A stretch of 64,000 nucleotides of DNA from Actinocatenispora sp963815125 (GTDB lineage Bacteria; Actinomycetota; Actinomycetes; Mycobacteriales; Micromonosporaceae), in assembly GCA_963815125.1 (NCBI GenBank), contig CAWFFM010000002.1:310001-374000 (forward strand). Reading direction: 5' to 3'. Position 1 is the first letter of the stretch. Each line of letters opens with the position of its first letter. Below the pieces are notes generated by a model that was given only the letters and a program-made list of their open reading frames with translations, did not search any database and was not told the origin of the DNA. Shown here in pieces: positions 30,272 to 39,452 of this stretch. The position numbers and the translations under genes were made by a program.

Positions 30272-32509
30272 TCACCTGGCCCCAGCAGCCGCGTAGCGGT
30301 CGCGTACCACCGGGATGGTGTCGCTGTTGCTGCCGGTGTCGATCGCCCGGGCGAGCCGGAGGTACTGTCCCTCCGCCCACATCAGCGGCGCGGCACTGCC
30401 GGTGGGGCGGCCGAGCGGGAAGCAGGAGACGTCCGTACGGTCCCAGATCTGCTCCGGTACGAAGTGGCCGTCGTTGCCGGCGTCCGCCATCGACTGCAGG
30501 TAGCCGCCGGCAGATCGGCCGTTGGCCAACTCGTACTCGCCGCGCTCGCCGGACAGTACCGGCCACAGGCGTCCCCGGTCACTGCCGATCCCGTGCCATC
30601 CGGTGCAGTCGGTGTTGCTCTCCCCGTAGTCGTCGTGCACGTACCGGTGGAAGTACATGTCGCCGTTGGGCAGGGTGACCCGCATGGTGGAGTTGTCGTC
30701 GCTACCCGCGGTGCTCGGCGCAACGGATGCCGCCACGTCGGCATCGGCGGCCGGGCGTACGCCGAGGCGTACCAGTTCCAGAAAACCGAAGCCGACCACG
30801 TCGTGCTGGTAGAAGCAGCCCTCGGCGGAGCAGAGCTGGTCGGTGTCGTCGGGGTTGCCGTCGGTGTCGAGCCGCTCGTAGTAGCGGGACCCCCAGTACC
30901 CGGCGGTGGTGACGGTCTGGCCGGTGAGGCTGTCATGCCAGGAATCCGCAGTGGCTTCCCAGTTCGCCGCGCTGGCGGCGTCGCCGTTGTCGCGGGCGAT
31001 GGCGGCAGCGCACACGAGGCCGGCGATCTCGGCGGCCACCGACGACGGGGAGATGCCGTACTGCTCCTCCCAGCGTTCGGTGGTGGCCGGGCCGACGGAA
31101 CGGATATGGTCCGCGGTGGTCCGGATCTTGGCGTAGCTGCCGGCATCGGTGAGTCCGGTGCTGTAGGCCAGGATGATCGCGTCGGCTTCCTGGTCGAGCT
31201 GTTCGCAGCAGCCGAGCTGTTGGGGAGTGGCGCCGGCCACCCCACTGACCGGGCTGTAGCGCGGGAACGATCCGGCCGGGTAGGTCGTTGCGTCACCCGG
31301 TGTCGGGGTGGCGATGTACTGCCTGTTCCACAGGAACTCCGCCATGCGTCTGGCCTGGGCCGCATCGCCCGCCGCGAGCAGCCCGGTGGCCTGCTGGTAC
31401 AGGTCCCGGCCCCAGACCCGGTGATAGCCGTCGTTCAACGCATCGCCGTCGACCCCGGCGCCCCATGGAGTCGCGAGTCCGGCGACGCTCGCGCCACGGT
31501 AGGTCTTGTCCTCGGCCGCGTGCAACGCCATCGCCGCCACGTAGTACGTCCGGCGACGTGTGGTGTCACCGGACACGCTGGCCGGTGCCGGCCGCAGACT
31601 GTCCACATAGGAGTTCCAGCCGGCCCGGTAGTTCGCCTCCAGCGCGGTGAAACCGGCCGACAGTGACCCGTTCGCCGCACTCGACGCCGCGCTGGCGGAG
31701 TCGCCGTAGCCGAGTGCCACGGTGAACGTACTGTCGGCTCCGACGGCGATCCGCCCGCACTGTACGACGTTGCCGGGAGCGGACACCGCGTCGTACTGGT
31801 TGTCCAGCCTGCGGTCGGTGCGCAGGTCGACATTGCAGTCGCTCGCCGCGCCCACGTAGCCGTTGTCGTGTGCGGTGAAGCCGCCGGATACCGTCAGGGC
31901 CGAGGCCACCGTCGTACTGCTGCCGAACAGCGTCTGTGTGTCGCTGGCCCGCAGTGCGCCATCGGCCGCGTCGTAGGACGCCGTGTCGTGTCCGCCGCCG
32001 CCGGCCATCGACGGGTTGGCCAACAGGTAGAGCTGGTAGCTGCCGCCGTCGAGGGACTGGAAGCGGGTCCGTACCACCAGAGTGTCGCGGTCCGGGTCGG
32101 TCAGGTAGGTGTTGGTGATCCGGTACCGGCCGCTCGTGGCCGTGTTGGTGACCGTGTACTCCAGCGCCTTCTCGTCGGGCATCGAGACCGTGTGACTGGT
32201 CGCGTCCCGCTCCAGGTCCACAAAGGACGAACCATCGGTGACCAGGTACTGCATGTCCTGCATGTCCGGCACATCGGCGCGGGGTGAGAAGACCTCGGAG
32301 GTGATGCCGTCGGCGACGGTGAACCACACCGTGCTGGCGGTGGTCGCGGAGGTGCCGAGCGCGCTCTTGTTCCCGGTGGTCCAGGCGGCGGTGCCGCCAC
32401 AGCAGTCCGTTGCGGTGCCGGTCGAAGCGATGGCGGGTCGGGCGGCGACCAGTGCGCCGAATGCGGCCAACAGAACCATCAGTCCGAACGCTCGCTGTAC
32501 CCGGGTCAT
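30272..32509 (-). CDS. Secreted GH15 glucoamylase/glucodextranase-like glycosidase
   Basis: A 745-residue precursor with a Sec signal peptide ending near ARPAIA. Residues ~30-290 form the beta-rich N-domain typical of bacterial glucoamylases and glucodextranases. The rest is the (alpha/alpha)6 catalytic barrel with YHRVWGRDLYQ, the general-acid region WEEQYGISPSS, and the general-base region FVPEQIWDR. The family releases glucose from non-reducing ends of alpha-1,4 or alpha-1,6 glucans. GIGSDRGRLWPVLSGERGEYE near the end is another strong family segment. Twin cysteines (TDCCGG, LGCCEQ) may form disulfides. It is divergent from the EXORDIUM-like gene across an AT-rich gap. The exact linkage specificity cannot be fixed. 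Confidence 0.9.
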   Translation of the reverse strand: MTRVQRAFGLMVLLAAFGALVAARPAIASTGTATDCCGGTAAWTTGNKSALGTSATTASTVWFTVADGITSEVFSPRADVPDMQDMQYLVTDGSSFVDLERDATSHTVSMPDEKALEYTVTNTATSGRYRITNTYLTDPDRDTLVVRTRFQSLDGGSYQLYLLANPSMAGGGGHDTASYDAADGALRASDTQTLFGSSTTVASALTVSGGFTAHDNGYVGAASDCNVDLRTDRRLDNQYDAVSAPGNVVQCGRIAVGADSTFTVALGYGDSASAASSAANGSLSAGFTALEANYRAGWNSYVDSLRPAPASVSGDTTRRRTYYVAAMALHAAEDKTYRGASVAGLATPWGAGVDGDALNDGYHRVWGRDLYQQATGLLAAGDAAQARRMAEFLWNRQYIATPTPGDATTYPAGSFPRYSPVSGVAGATPQQLGCCEQLDQEADAIILAYSTGLTDAGSYAKIRTTADHIRSVGPATTERWEEQYGISPSSVAAEIAGLVCAAAIARDNGDAASAANWEATADSWHDSLTGQTVTTAGYWGSRYYERLDTDGNPDDTDQLCSAEGCFYQHDVVGFGFLELVRLGVRPAADADVAASVAPSTAGSDDNSTMRVTLPNGDMYFHRYVHDDYGESNTDCTGWHGIGSDRGRLWPVLSGERGEYELANGRSAGGYLQSMADAGNDGHFVPEQIWDRTDVSCFPLGRPTGSAAPLMWAEGQYLRLARAIDTGSNSDTIPVVRDRYAAAGAR

Positions 32510-32836
32510 CGGAACTCCTGCCAGGAGGAAATAGGCGCATGTTCACGATATTTGATGGTGATTGATACGGATAGCACCTATCAGCCCCAAATTCATTCCG
32601 TGAAAAAGCCCATAAAAGCGGCAAAAGTTTTATGTCGGCAAGATCCTTTCTGGGCTCAATAAGAGTTAAATGAGAAATCGGGAAACGCGCTATCTGTCGG
32701 CTTACAGTGATGAAGCCGATACGCGCCCCCCCAGGGCGCATAACGGCACGCCCCCCACCCCTCGGGGCGACGCCCACTCATATCGGATCCCTCCACCGGT
32801 TGTGGTGTCGCCCTGCCCAGCGAAAGGAGTGCCTCG
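32510..32836. promoter_or_regulatory. AT-rich divergent promoter region between two secreted-protein genes
   Basis: About 327 bases without a gene, much richer in A/T than anything around it. Visible structures are the inverted repeat CATAAAA (32611-32617) with TTTTATG (32628-32634); TCGGCTT (32697-32703) with AAGCCGA (32713-32719); and a short hairpin GCGCCC-CCCCA-GGGCGC (32723-32739) in the leader of the rightward gene. These fit a divergent promoter with one or two regulator sites. I could not fix -10/-35 pairs. Confidence 0.5.
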
Positions 32837-33715
32837 ATGAAGAGGCGCACCCTGTCCCTCGCTGCCATCGCCACCCTCGCCGTGGCAGCGCTGACCACCA
32901 TGGGGATCTCCGCCCCCGCCACCGCGGCCCTCAACGGCCATGACACGCACGCGGTCCAGACCAGCCGGTCCGGCCCCAACATCACCCCGCTGCGCGGCCA
33001 CCAGATCCGTCCCCAGCTGAAGACCACGCTGAGCTGGAACGGCGGTCCGGTCGAGCACAGCGCCAAGGTCTATCTCGACTTCTACGGCTCGCAGTGGAAC
33101 AGCGATCCCAATGGGGTCGCGAACTACCTGACCAACTTCTTCAACGGTCTCGGCGCGGACAGCTGGTCGCACGTACTGACCCAGTACTACGACAGCTCGG
33201 CCTACGTCTCACTGCACAACCCGGTGCTCGGCGGCGTCTGGTTCCACAACACCGTCTCCTCGCCGACCAACGCGTCGTACAGCCAGCTGTCCAGTGAGGC
33301 CAACACGGCCGCGTCGCACTTCGGCGTGTCCGGGCCGAGCACCGACGTGTTCGTGGTCAGCCCGAAGGGCACCCACCCGGACGGCTTCGGCAGCGCCGGT
33401 TTCTGTGCCTGGCACGACTGGAACGGTCGGGTCGCCTTCACCAACATGCCCTACGTTCTGGACCTCGGTTCCTCCTGCGGTGCCAACAGCGTCCGTAGCC
33501 AGCTCGACGGCTTCAGCATCGTCGGTGGCCACGAGTACGCCGAGGCGGCCAACGACCCGGAGCCGTCGTCGGGCTGGGTGGACAACTCCAGCGGTGAGGA
33601 GAACGCGGACCTCTGCGCCTGGCAGAACCTGTTCGCCAAGAGTCTCTCCACCGGTACCTTCGCCCTGCAGCCCACCTGGAGCAACGCCATCGGCGGGTGC
33701 GCGCAGAGCGGCTGA
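32837..33715 (+). CDS. Secreted EXORDIUM/Phi-1-like protein with HExxE motif
   Basis: A 292-residue precursor; the signal peptide is MKRRTLSL plus a hydrophobic core, with cleavage near ATA-AL. AAAGGAG precedes the ATG. The mature protein has VYLDFYGSQW early and, near residue 235, GGHEYAEAANDPEP followed by a Gly-Trp-x-Asp stretch and ENADLCAW. That HE-x-AE...END-CAW arrangement recalls plant EXORDIUM (phosphate-induced protein 1) domains and suggests a metal site; a zinc-peptidase function is possible but not shown. About four cysteines may form disulfides. Its neighbours are secreted hydrolases, so an extracellular role is likely. Function not assigned. Confidence 0.75.
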   Translation: MKRRTLSLAAIATLAVAALTTMGISAPATAALNGHDTHAVQTSRSGPNITPLRGHQIRPQLKTTLSWNGGPVEHSAKVYLDFYGSQWNSDPNGVANYLTNFFNGLGADSWSHVLTQYYDSSAYVSLHNPVLGGVWFHNTVSSPTNASYSQLSSEANTAASHFGVSGPSTDVFVVSPKGTHPDGFGSAGFCAWHDWNGRVAFTNMPYVLDLGSSCGANSVRSQLDGFSIVGGHEYAEAANDPEPSSGWVDNSSGEENADLCAWQNLFAKSLSTGTFALQPTWSNAIGGCAQSG

Positions 33716-33723
33716 TCCCCACA

Positions 33724-33759
33724 GTGGTGCCGGCGCGGGAATGGGTGCGCCGGCACCAC
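33724..33759. terminator. Bidirectional terminator between EXORDIUM-like gene and ABC operon
   Basis: GTGGTGCCGGCGC (33724-33736) and GCGCCGGCACCAC (33747-33759) form a perfect 13-bp stem with a 10-base loop, 9 bases after the rightward stop codon and in the convergent gap. Confidence 0.7.
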
Positions 33760-33846
33760 GAGCCAGGGGCCCGGTACGGGTCGGATCTTCCCGGATCCGG
33801 TCCGCACCGGGCTTCCGGTCGTCGCCTTCCCGCCGTTGGCGCCCAG

Positions 33847-35733
33847 TCAGTCGGCGACCGGCAGCTCCTCGGCACTGTGGTCGACCACGGCGTACGGGTT
33901 GGGTATCGCGGCGAGCAGCCGTTGCGTGTAGTCGTGCCGGGCCTGCTGGATGACGGTGGTCGCGGAGCCGGTCTCGACCACCTGCCCCTCGTGCAGCACC
34001 AGGATGTCGTCGGCGAGCAAGCGGGCCGAGAGCAGGTCGTGGGTGATGTACAGGATGGCCAGGTCGCGCGTGCGTACCAGGGTGTCCAGCAACTCCAGTA
34101 CCTCCGCCCGGATCGACACGTCCAGCATCGAGATCGGTTCGTCGGCCACGATCACCCGCGGCTCCGGGGCGAGCGCCCGGGCCACCACGATGCGTTGCCG
34201 CTGCCCACCGGACAACTGGTGCGGGAACTTGTCCAGATAGTCCTCCGCAGGGGACAACCCGACCGTCTCCAGCAATTCGGCGGCCCGCTCCCGTACCTGC
34301 CCGGCCGGCACCTTCAGATGGTTGCGCAGCGGCCGGCTCAGCGCGTAGCCGACCGTACGGTTCGGGTTCAGCGCGGCGAACGGGTCCTGGAAGACCATCT
34401 GCACGTGCTTGCGGTAGCGCTGCACGGCGCGCCGGCCGAGCCGGTCCACCCGCAGCTCACCGAGTGTGATCTGGCCGGTATCCGGCCGCTCCACCCCGGT
34501 GATCAGTCGCGCGAGGGTGGTCTTGCCACTGCCGCTCTGCCCGACCAAGGCCGTGACCCGGCCGCGGCGCAACGAGAACGAGGTGTCGGTGACCGCTTGT
34601 ACGTGACTGCGGCTGAACCCGCGACGCCGGGTGTAGGCCTTGCCGACCCCTTGCACGCTGAGCAGGATCTCGTTGGCGTCGTCGACATCACCGGTGGGTG
34701 CGGACTTGACGAAGGCCGGACCGGCGAACTCCCGGCTCGCCGCGCCGAGCTTCTCGTCGCCGGGCTGCGGATCACGGTGGATGCGGGCGACGTGGCAGGC
34801 GACCGTACCGTGCGCCAGTGGCAGCAGTGCCGGCGCCGTGCTGGTACAGCGTTCGATCGCCTCCGGGCAGCGTGGCGCGAAGGGGCAGGCGGTCGGTGGG
34901 CTCACCAGACTCGGCGGGCGCCCCGGTATGTAGGTGATCCGGACCGTCTCGGCCCGCGGATCGGCGTAGGACCCGAGCATGCCCTTGGCGTACGGATGCA
35001 TCGGGTCGCGCAACATCCAGTGCGCGGGCTGCTGCTCGACGAGCTGCCCGGCGTACATGATCATCACGCGGTCCGCGGACTCCAGCACCGTACCGATGTC
35101 GTGGCTGATGAACAGGACCGCGAAACCGCGTTCGCGTTGCAACCGACGCAGGTTGTCCAGGATGGACCGCTGCACCACCACGTCCAGCCCGGTGGTCGGT
35201 TCGTCCAGCACGACCAGTCGCGGATCCAGTGCCAGCGCCATCGCCAACGCGACCCGCTGCTTCATCCCGCCGGACAGCTCGTGCGGGTAGAAGCGCCGGA
35301 ACGACGGGTCGATGACGACCATCTCCAGCAGTTCGTCGATACGCCGGCTGACCGCGGCCGGTTTCAGGTCGGTGTGCTCCACGATCACGTCGCGGAACTG
35401 GTTTTCGATGGTGGCGACCGGGTTGAGGGAGTTCATGCTGCTCTGGAAGACGGTCGAGATGTCCCGCCAGCGGATCGGTCGCAGCTGTGCCGGCGAGGCA
35501 TCGGTGATGTCCCGGCCGTCGAAGTGGACACTGCCGGCGCTGATCCGGCCGGGCCGTTCGGTCAGCCTGAGGATCGCGGTGCCCAGCGTGGACTTGCCGC
35601 TGCCGGACTCGCCGAGCAGTCCCACGAATTCGCCCGCGGCGATGTCGAAACTGACCCCGCGTACCGCGTGGACCGTCGGGGCACCCTTCGGTGCGTAGTC
35701 GACGCTCAGGTCACGGACCTCGAGCAGCGCCAT
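33847..35733 (-). CDS. Opp/Dpp-type ABC transporter, two ATPases fused in one chain
   Basis: A 628-residue fusion of DppD-like and DppF-like ATPases. The first half has Walker A GESGSGKST, signature LSGGMKQR, Walker B LVVLDEPTT and the CPFAPRCPEA Cys segment of the oligopeptide-transport C-terminal extension. The second half has GQSGSGKTT, LSGGQRQR and VIVADEPIS. Both sites look intact except that the second Walker B ends ADEPIS, a common DppF form. It energises import by the two permeases immediately upstream. The ATG at 35733 lies two bases after the permease stop. Given the glycosidase context, the cargo may be oligosaccharide rather than peptide. Confidence 0.93.
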   Translation of the reverse strand: MALLEVRDLSVDYAPKGAPTVHAVRGVSFDIAAGEFVGLLGESGSGKSTLGTAILRLTERPGRISAGSVHFDGRDITDASPAQLRPIRWRDISTVFQSSMNSLNPVATIENQFRDVIVEHTDLKPAAVSRRIDELLEMVVIDPSFRRFYPHELSGGMKQRVALAMALALDPRLVVLDEPTTGLDVVVQRSILDNLRRLQRERGFAVLFISHDIGTVLESADRVMIMYAGQLVEQQPAHWMLRDPMHPYAKGMLGSYADPRAETVRITYIPGRPPSLVSPPTACPFAPRCPEAIERCTSTAPALLPLAHGTVACHVARIHRDPQPGDEKLGAASREFAGPAFVKSAPTGDVDDANEILLSVQGVGKAYTRRRGFSRSHVQAVTDTSFSLRRGRVTALVGQSGSGKTTLARLITGVERPDTGQITLGELRVDRLGRRAVQRYRKHVQMVFQDPFAALNPNRTVGYALSRPLRNHLKVPAGQVRERAAELLETVGLSPAEDYLDKFPHQLSGGQRQRIVVARALAPEPRVIVADEPISMLDVSIRAEVLELLDTLVRTRDLAILYITHDLLSARLLADDILVLHEGQVVETGSATTVIQQARHDYTQRLLAAIPNPYAVVDHSAEELPVAD

Positions 35734-35735
35734 AC

Positions 35736-36665
35736 CTAGCCCTCCCTCAGATGCGGATTGCTCAACGCGTCGACGCCGAAGTTGATCAGGGTCAGCGAGG
35801 TGATCAGCATCGCCAGGCACAGACCCGGTGCGAACAGCCAGATCCAGGCGCCGGTGAGCATCGCCGAACCCTGCTCGGACCAGAACAGCATCGTCCCCCA
35901 GCTGACTGTGTTCGGATCGCCCAGCCCGAGGAACTCCAGCCCCGCCTCGGCTCCGATCGCCGCCGTAGCCGCGCCCATGAACCCGGCCACCACGAGTGAG
36001 GTCATGTTCGGCAGGATCTCCCGGAAGATGATCCGCAGGGTGCCGTCACCGGCGAACTTCGCTGCCGTCACATAGTCGCGGGTCCGCAGCGTGATGATCT
36101 GGGAGCGTTTGACCCGTGCGCCCCAGGCCCAACCGGTCACGCTGATGATGAACACGATCAGCACCACGCCGCGCACCGGTGAGTACGCGGCGAGCGTGAC
36201 CATCAGTGGCAGTACCGGAATCACCAGCGCCAGGTTGATCACGAAGGACAGTGCCTCGTCGACCAGGCCGCGCAGGTAGCCGGCGACCAGCCCGACGATC
36301 AGCGCGATCAGGGTGGCGAAGACCCCGGACAGCAGGCCGACCAGAAGTGAGGTACGCGCGCCGACGACCAACTGGGAGAAGATGTCCTGGCCCTGCGCGG
36401 TGGTGCCCAGCAGGTGGGTGCCACTGGCCGGCAGCGACTGCCCGAAATCCTGGCTGTGCGGATCGTACGGGGCGATCACCGGAGCGAACGCCGCGACCAG
36501 TGCGAACACCGTGAGCATGATGAGCCCGGCGCGGGCCTTGCGGTTGGCCCACAGGATCGAAAACCACAGCGGCGCGCGGCGTCGCCGGACCCGTACCACG
36601 GGTGGATCCAGCGGCGGCTGAACCACCGCGGCCACCGCACCGGGCTGGGGGAGCGGGGAGTCCAT
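35736..36665 (-). CDS. ABC transporter permease, DppC/OppC-like
   Basis: A 309-residue inner-membrane permease. After a proline-rich N-terminal segment it shows an OppC N-terminal TM helix, then five TM segments of the BPD_transp_1 domain with the EAA-type loop FAGDGTLRIIFREILPNM that contacts the ATPase. The ATG shares one base with the stop of the upstream permease (TGATG), so the two are coupled. It works as a heterodimer with the DppB-like partner. Confidence 0.93.
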   Translation of the reverse strand: MDSPLPQPGAVAAVVQPPLDPPVVRVRRRRAPLWFSILWANRKARAGLIMLTVFALVAAFAPVIAPYDPHSQDFGQSLPASGTHLLGTTAQGQDIFSQLVVGARTSLLVGLLSGVFATLIALIVGLVAGYLRGLVDEALSFVINLALVIPVLPLMVTLAAYSPVRGVVLIVFIISVTGWAWGARVKRSQIITLRTRDYVTAAKFAGDGTLRIIFREILPNMTSLVVAGFMGAATAAIGAEAGLEFLGLGDPNTVSWGTMLFWSEQGSAMLTGAWIWLFAPGLCLAMLITSLTLINFGVDALSNPHLREG

Positions 36666-37663
36666 CAGCGGGCACCTCCTCTGCGTGCGCGAGGATCGAG
36701 CACTCCGTAGAACATGTCGGCGATCAGGTTCGCCAGCAGTACGCACACCGTGCTGAACAGGAACAGTGCCTGGATCAGCGGATAGTCCCGGTTGGACAGT
36801 GCGGTGAACATCAGGTTGCCCAGGCCCGGGTAGGAGAAGATCTGTTCGATCAGCACCTGACCGCCCAGGATGCTGCCCAGCGCGATGGCGAATCCGGTGA
36901 CACTGGGCAGGATGGCGTTACGTGCGCCGTAGCGCAGCGCGATCCGACGCGGTCGTAGCCCCTTGGCCCAGGCCAGCCTGATGTAGTCCTCGCCGAGGGT
37001 CTGCACCATCGTGTTGCGCATCCCCATGATCCAGCCGATCGGCGCGGTGATCAGGATCGCGAGCGCCGGCAGGGTGCTGTGGTAGAGCGCGGACTCGAAG
37101 AAGTCCAGGTTGAACCCCGGTGTGATCGGCGGCCCGCCGTACCCGCCGGAGTTGGGCAGCCAACCAAGGACGAACGAGAAGACGTACAGCAGCAGCAGCG
37201 CGATCCAGAAGAACGGCAGCGTACCGATGAACGTCGAGCCGAGACTCACGATCGAGTCGAACGGCCGGTTGCGTCTCCACGCAGCGAACGACCCGAGAAC
37301 CACGCCGAGCCCGAACGCGATGATCTGGGTGACCCCGACCAGTACCAGCGTCCACGGCAGACGTTCCAGGATCAGCGTGGAGACCGGGGTCGGGAAGCTG
37401 GAATAGGACACACCGAGGTTGCCGTGGAACAGGCTGACCAGATAGTCCCAGTACTGGGAGGCCAGATTGCCGGTCGGCAGGCCCAGCATGAGCCGGATGG
37501 CCCGGAGCTGATCGGGATCGATGGACTTGCTCTGACCGGCGAGCCGGCTGACGATCGCCTGGGCCGGATCACCCGGCTGGAACCGGGGAATGAGGAAGTT
37601 GAGCGTGATCGCAGCCCACAGGGTGGCCAGGAAGAACGCGATCCGCCGGAGGAAGTAGGCCAT
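36665..37663 (-). CDS. ABC transporter permease, DppB/OppB-like
   Basis: A 332-residue permease starting MAYFLRRI with the N-terminal TM segment of the OppB group, a large extracytoplasmic loop, and the conserved EDYIRLAWAKGLRPRRI EAA loop. Six TM segments are evident. It is the first gene after the binding protein, from which it is separated by 54 bases containing a strong hairpin that could lower its expression relative to the binding protein. Its stop overlaps the DppC-like start. Confidence 0.93.
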   Translation of the reverse strand: MAYFLRRIAFFLATLWAAITLNFLIPRFQPGDPAQAIVSRLAGQSKSIDPDQLRAIRLMLGLPTGNLASQYWDYLVSLFHGNLGVSYSSFPTPVSTLILERLPWTLVLVGVTQIIAFGLGVVLGSFAAWRRNRPFDSIVSLGSTFIGTLPFFWIALLLLYVFSFVLGWLPNSGGYGGPPITPGFNLDFFESALYHSTLPALAILITAPIGWIMGMRNTMVQTLGEDYIRLAWAKGLRPRRIALRYGARNAILPSVTGFAIALGSILGGQVLIEQIFSYPGLGNLMFTALSNRDYPLIQALFLFSTVCVLLANLIADMFYGVLDPRARRGGAR

Positions 37664-37676
37664 GACGTAGCTCCCT

Positions 37677-37710
37677 CGTCGGTCCGGGGAGCGTGCTCCC
37701 CGGACCGACG
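37677..37710 (-). terminator. Strong hairpin between binding-protein and permease genes (attenuator-like)
   Basis: CGTCGGTCCGGGGAGC (37677-37692) and GCTCCCCGGACCGACG (37695-37710) are perfect 16-base complements separated by two bases. Placed after the binding-protein stop and before the permease start, it probably acts as a partial terminator or 3'-end stabiliser that favours binding-protein mRNA. Confidence 0.65.
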
Positions 37711-37717
37711 GCCGATG

Positions 37718-39373
37718 TCAGTTGGTCGCGGGCCGCAGATGGGTGTCGATGAGCAGCGGGTCGTTCGGGCTGGCGTACGGATCGCCCTTGGACGGCCAGC
37801 CGGACGCCGCACTCGTGCGGTACTCGAACCAGATCGCCCCGTACCAGATCGGGATCGTGGGCAGCTTCTCCACGAACACATCCTGCAGCTGGGCCAGGAT
37901 CTGCTTCTGCTGGCTCACCGCGGTGGCGCTCTTCAACTGGTCGAGCAGTGCATCGGTGTGCTTGTCACGCCAGCGTACGAAGTTCGCCCCGGCCGGCTTG
38001 CCGATCGGCGCGGTGCGGTCACTGCCCAGCGGGTCGTCGAAGTTGGCGAACATGTTGCAGGTGCCGCCATGTACGCCGAAGAGCATGTCGTAGTCGCCGA
38101 TGGCGCGGTCGTTCTCTTCATCCGCCGGTGCCGAGGTGCGTACGTCGATGTCGATACCGACCTGGGCCAGGTTGCTCTTGACGATGTTGGCCGCCTGGAT
38201 CCAGTCCAGGTAGCCGGCCTCCACCTTGAAGGTGAAGTGCATCGGTTTGCCGCCGGCGCCGAGCAGTTTGCTGCCGGAGTACTTGTACCCGGCGGAGCGG
38301 AACAGCTGCTTGGCCTTGGCCACATCGTGGGAGTAGACCGCACCGTCGGCGTATTTCGGCGACAGCCAGCTCTTCTGGCCGGGCAGCACCAGCCCGGTCT
38401 GGCTGGCCGGCTTGACGTAGCCGTACTCGGCCTTGTTCGAGATGTCCTCGCGGTTGATCGAGTACGCGATCGCCTTGCGGAACGTCAGGTTGTTGAACGG
38501 TGCCTTGGTCAGGTTCATGTACAGGCTGATGTCCGCACCGGAGGGGAACCAGTACTTGTTGTGTGCTGGATCGCGCTTGACGAAGGTCTTGTCGATGTCC
38601 GCCACGAACATCGAGTTCCAGTCGTACTTGCCCTGCGCCAGCCGCAGCTTGTCGGTGTCGCCACCGCCGCTGTTGTTGGAGAAGGTCAGCTGGGCGACCT
38701 TGACCTTGTCGGCCTGCCAGTAGTGCGGGTTGCGCTTGAGGATCAGGTTCTGGGTGCTGAAGCTCTTGAGCATGAACGGTCCGGTGCCCACACCCTTGGG
38801 GTTGGTGAACTTGGCCGGGTCCTTGGCGGTCGACCAGACATGTTCGGGCACGATGTACACCGCCGCGATCTTGGTGAAGGTCTCGGCCGCCGGGGTGGAG
38901 AAGGTGAACTGCACGGTGTCGTCGTTGCTCGCCGTCACCGAGGACAACGCAGTCCAGACCCCGGTGGTGTCGAAAGCCGGCACCTTGTGCAGGAGATTGA
39001 AGCTGAACGCCACATCCTTGGCGCTGAACGGTTTCCCGTCAGACCAGGTCACCCCGTGGCGGGTGCGCACGGTGAGGTGGGTCGGGTCGCTCCAGGAGTA
39101 CGAGGTGCCCAACCATGGGGTCGGCTTGCAGTTGTACCCGTTGATCACGAACAGCGGTTCGAAGGTGTGGCTCGGCGTCAGCGTGCTCGCGGGCAGGTAC
39201 GGGTTGAAGATCTGCTGGGGATTGGGGTTGCTGGTGAAGCCCCCCATGTTGATGTTGGCGACCATGCCGTTGACGGTCTTCCCGCTCCCGGTCTTGTCGG
39301 GATTGCATGCGGCCAACGCGGGGACGAGTGCCAGTGCGGCCACCAGGGTGGTGACCAGCCTACGCCGGTTCAC
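37718..39373 (-). CDS. Solute-binding lipoprotein, SBP_bac_5 (Opp/Dpp) family
   Basis: A 551-residue extracytoplasmic binding protein. A signal peptide with lipobox LAAC is followed by the family segments THTFEPLF-like SHTFEPLF, VRTRHGVTWSDGKPFSAKDVAFS, and RKAIAYSINRED. It is anchored by the lipidated cysteine and delivers ligand to the permease pair. The GTG start follows GGAGG. It lies 48 bases behind lacI. Members of this family in carbohydrate loci bind oligosaccharides rather than peptides, so the linked GH35/GH39 genes suggest a plant- or host-glycan oligomer. That is inference; peptide binding is the default for the family. Confidence 0.92.
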   Translation of the reverse strand: MNRRRLVTTLVAALALVPALAACNPDKTGSGKTVNGMVANINMGGFTSNPNPQQIFNPYLPASTLTPSHTFEPLFVINGYNCKPTPWLGTSYSWSDPTHLTVRTRHGVTWSDGKPFSAKDVAFSFNLLHKVPAFDTTGVWTALSSVTASNDDTVQFTFSTPAAETFTKIAAVYIVPEHVWSTAKDPAKFTNPKGVGTGPFMLKSFSTQNLILKRNPHYWQADKVKVAQLTFSNNSGGGDTDKLRLAQGKYDWNSMFVADIDKTFVKRDPAHNKYWFPSGADISLYMNLTKAPFNNLTFRKAIAYSINREDISNKAEYGYVKPASQTGLVLPGQKSWLSPKYADGAVYSHDVAKAKQLFRSAGYKYSGSKLLGAGGKPMHFTFKVEAGYLDWIQAANIVKSNLAQVGIDIDVRTSAPADEENDRAIGDYDMLFGVHGGTCNMFANFDDPLGSDRTAPIGKPAGANFVRWRDKHTDALLDQLKSATAVSQQKQILAQLQDVFVEKLPTIPIWYGAIWFEYRTSAASGWPSKGDPYASPNDPLLIDTHLRPATN

Positions 39374-39416
39374 GGGCGCCTCCAGGCTTGATGGGGGGTC
39401 GTTGACGGGGGTGGGG

Positions 39417-39452
39417 CCATCTCAGGACAACGGCGTTGTCGTTCTGAGATGG
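39417..39452 (-). terminator. Hairpin overlapping the lacI stop codon
   Basis: Outer arms CCATCTCAG (39417-39425) and CTGAGATGG (39444-39452) and inner arms GACAAC (39426-39431) and GTTGTC (39435-39440) fold into a long stem with a 3-base bulge. It may end or attenuate the lacI message before the transporter genes; an operator function is the alternative. Confidence 0.5.

Noticed and set aside
33697..35739. 680-codon plus-strand frame opposite the ABC ATPase, and 37079-39391 opposite the binding protein
   Set aside because: Shadow frames of genes with clear ABC motifs; their own translations have no recognisable domain.
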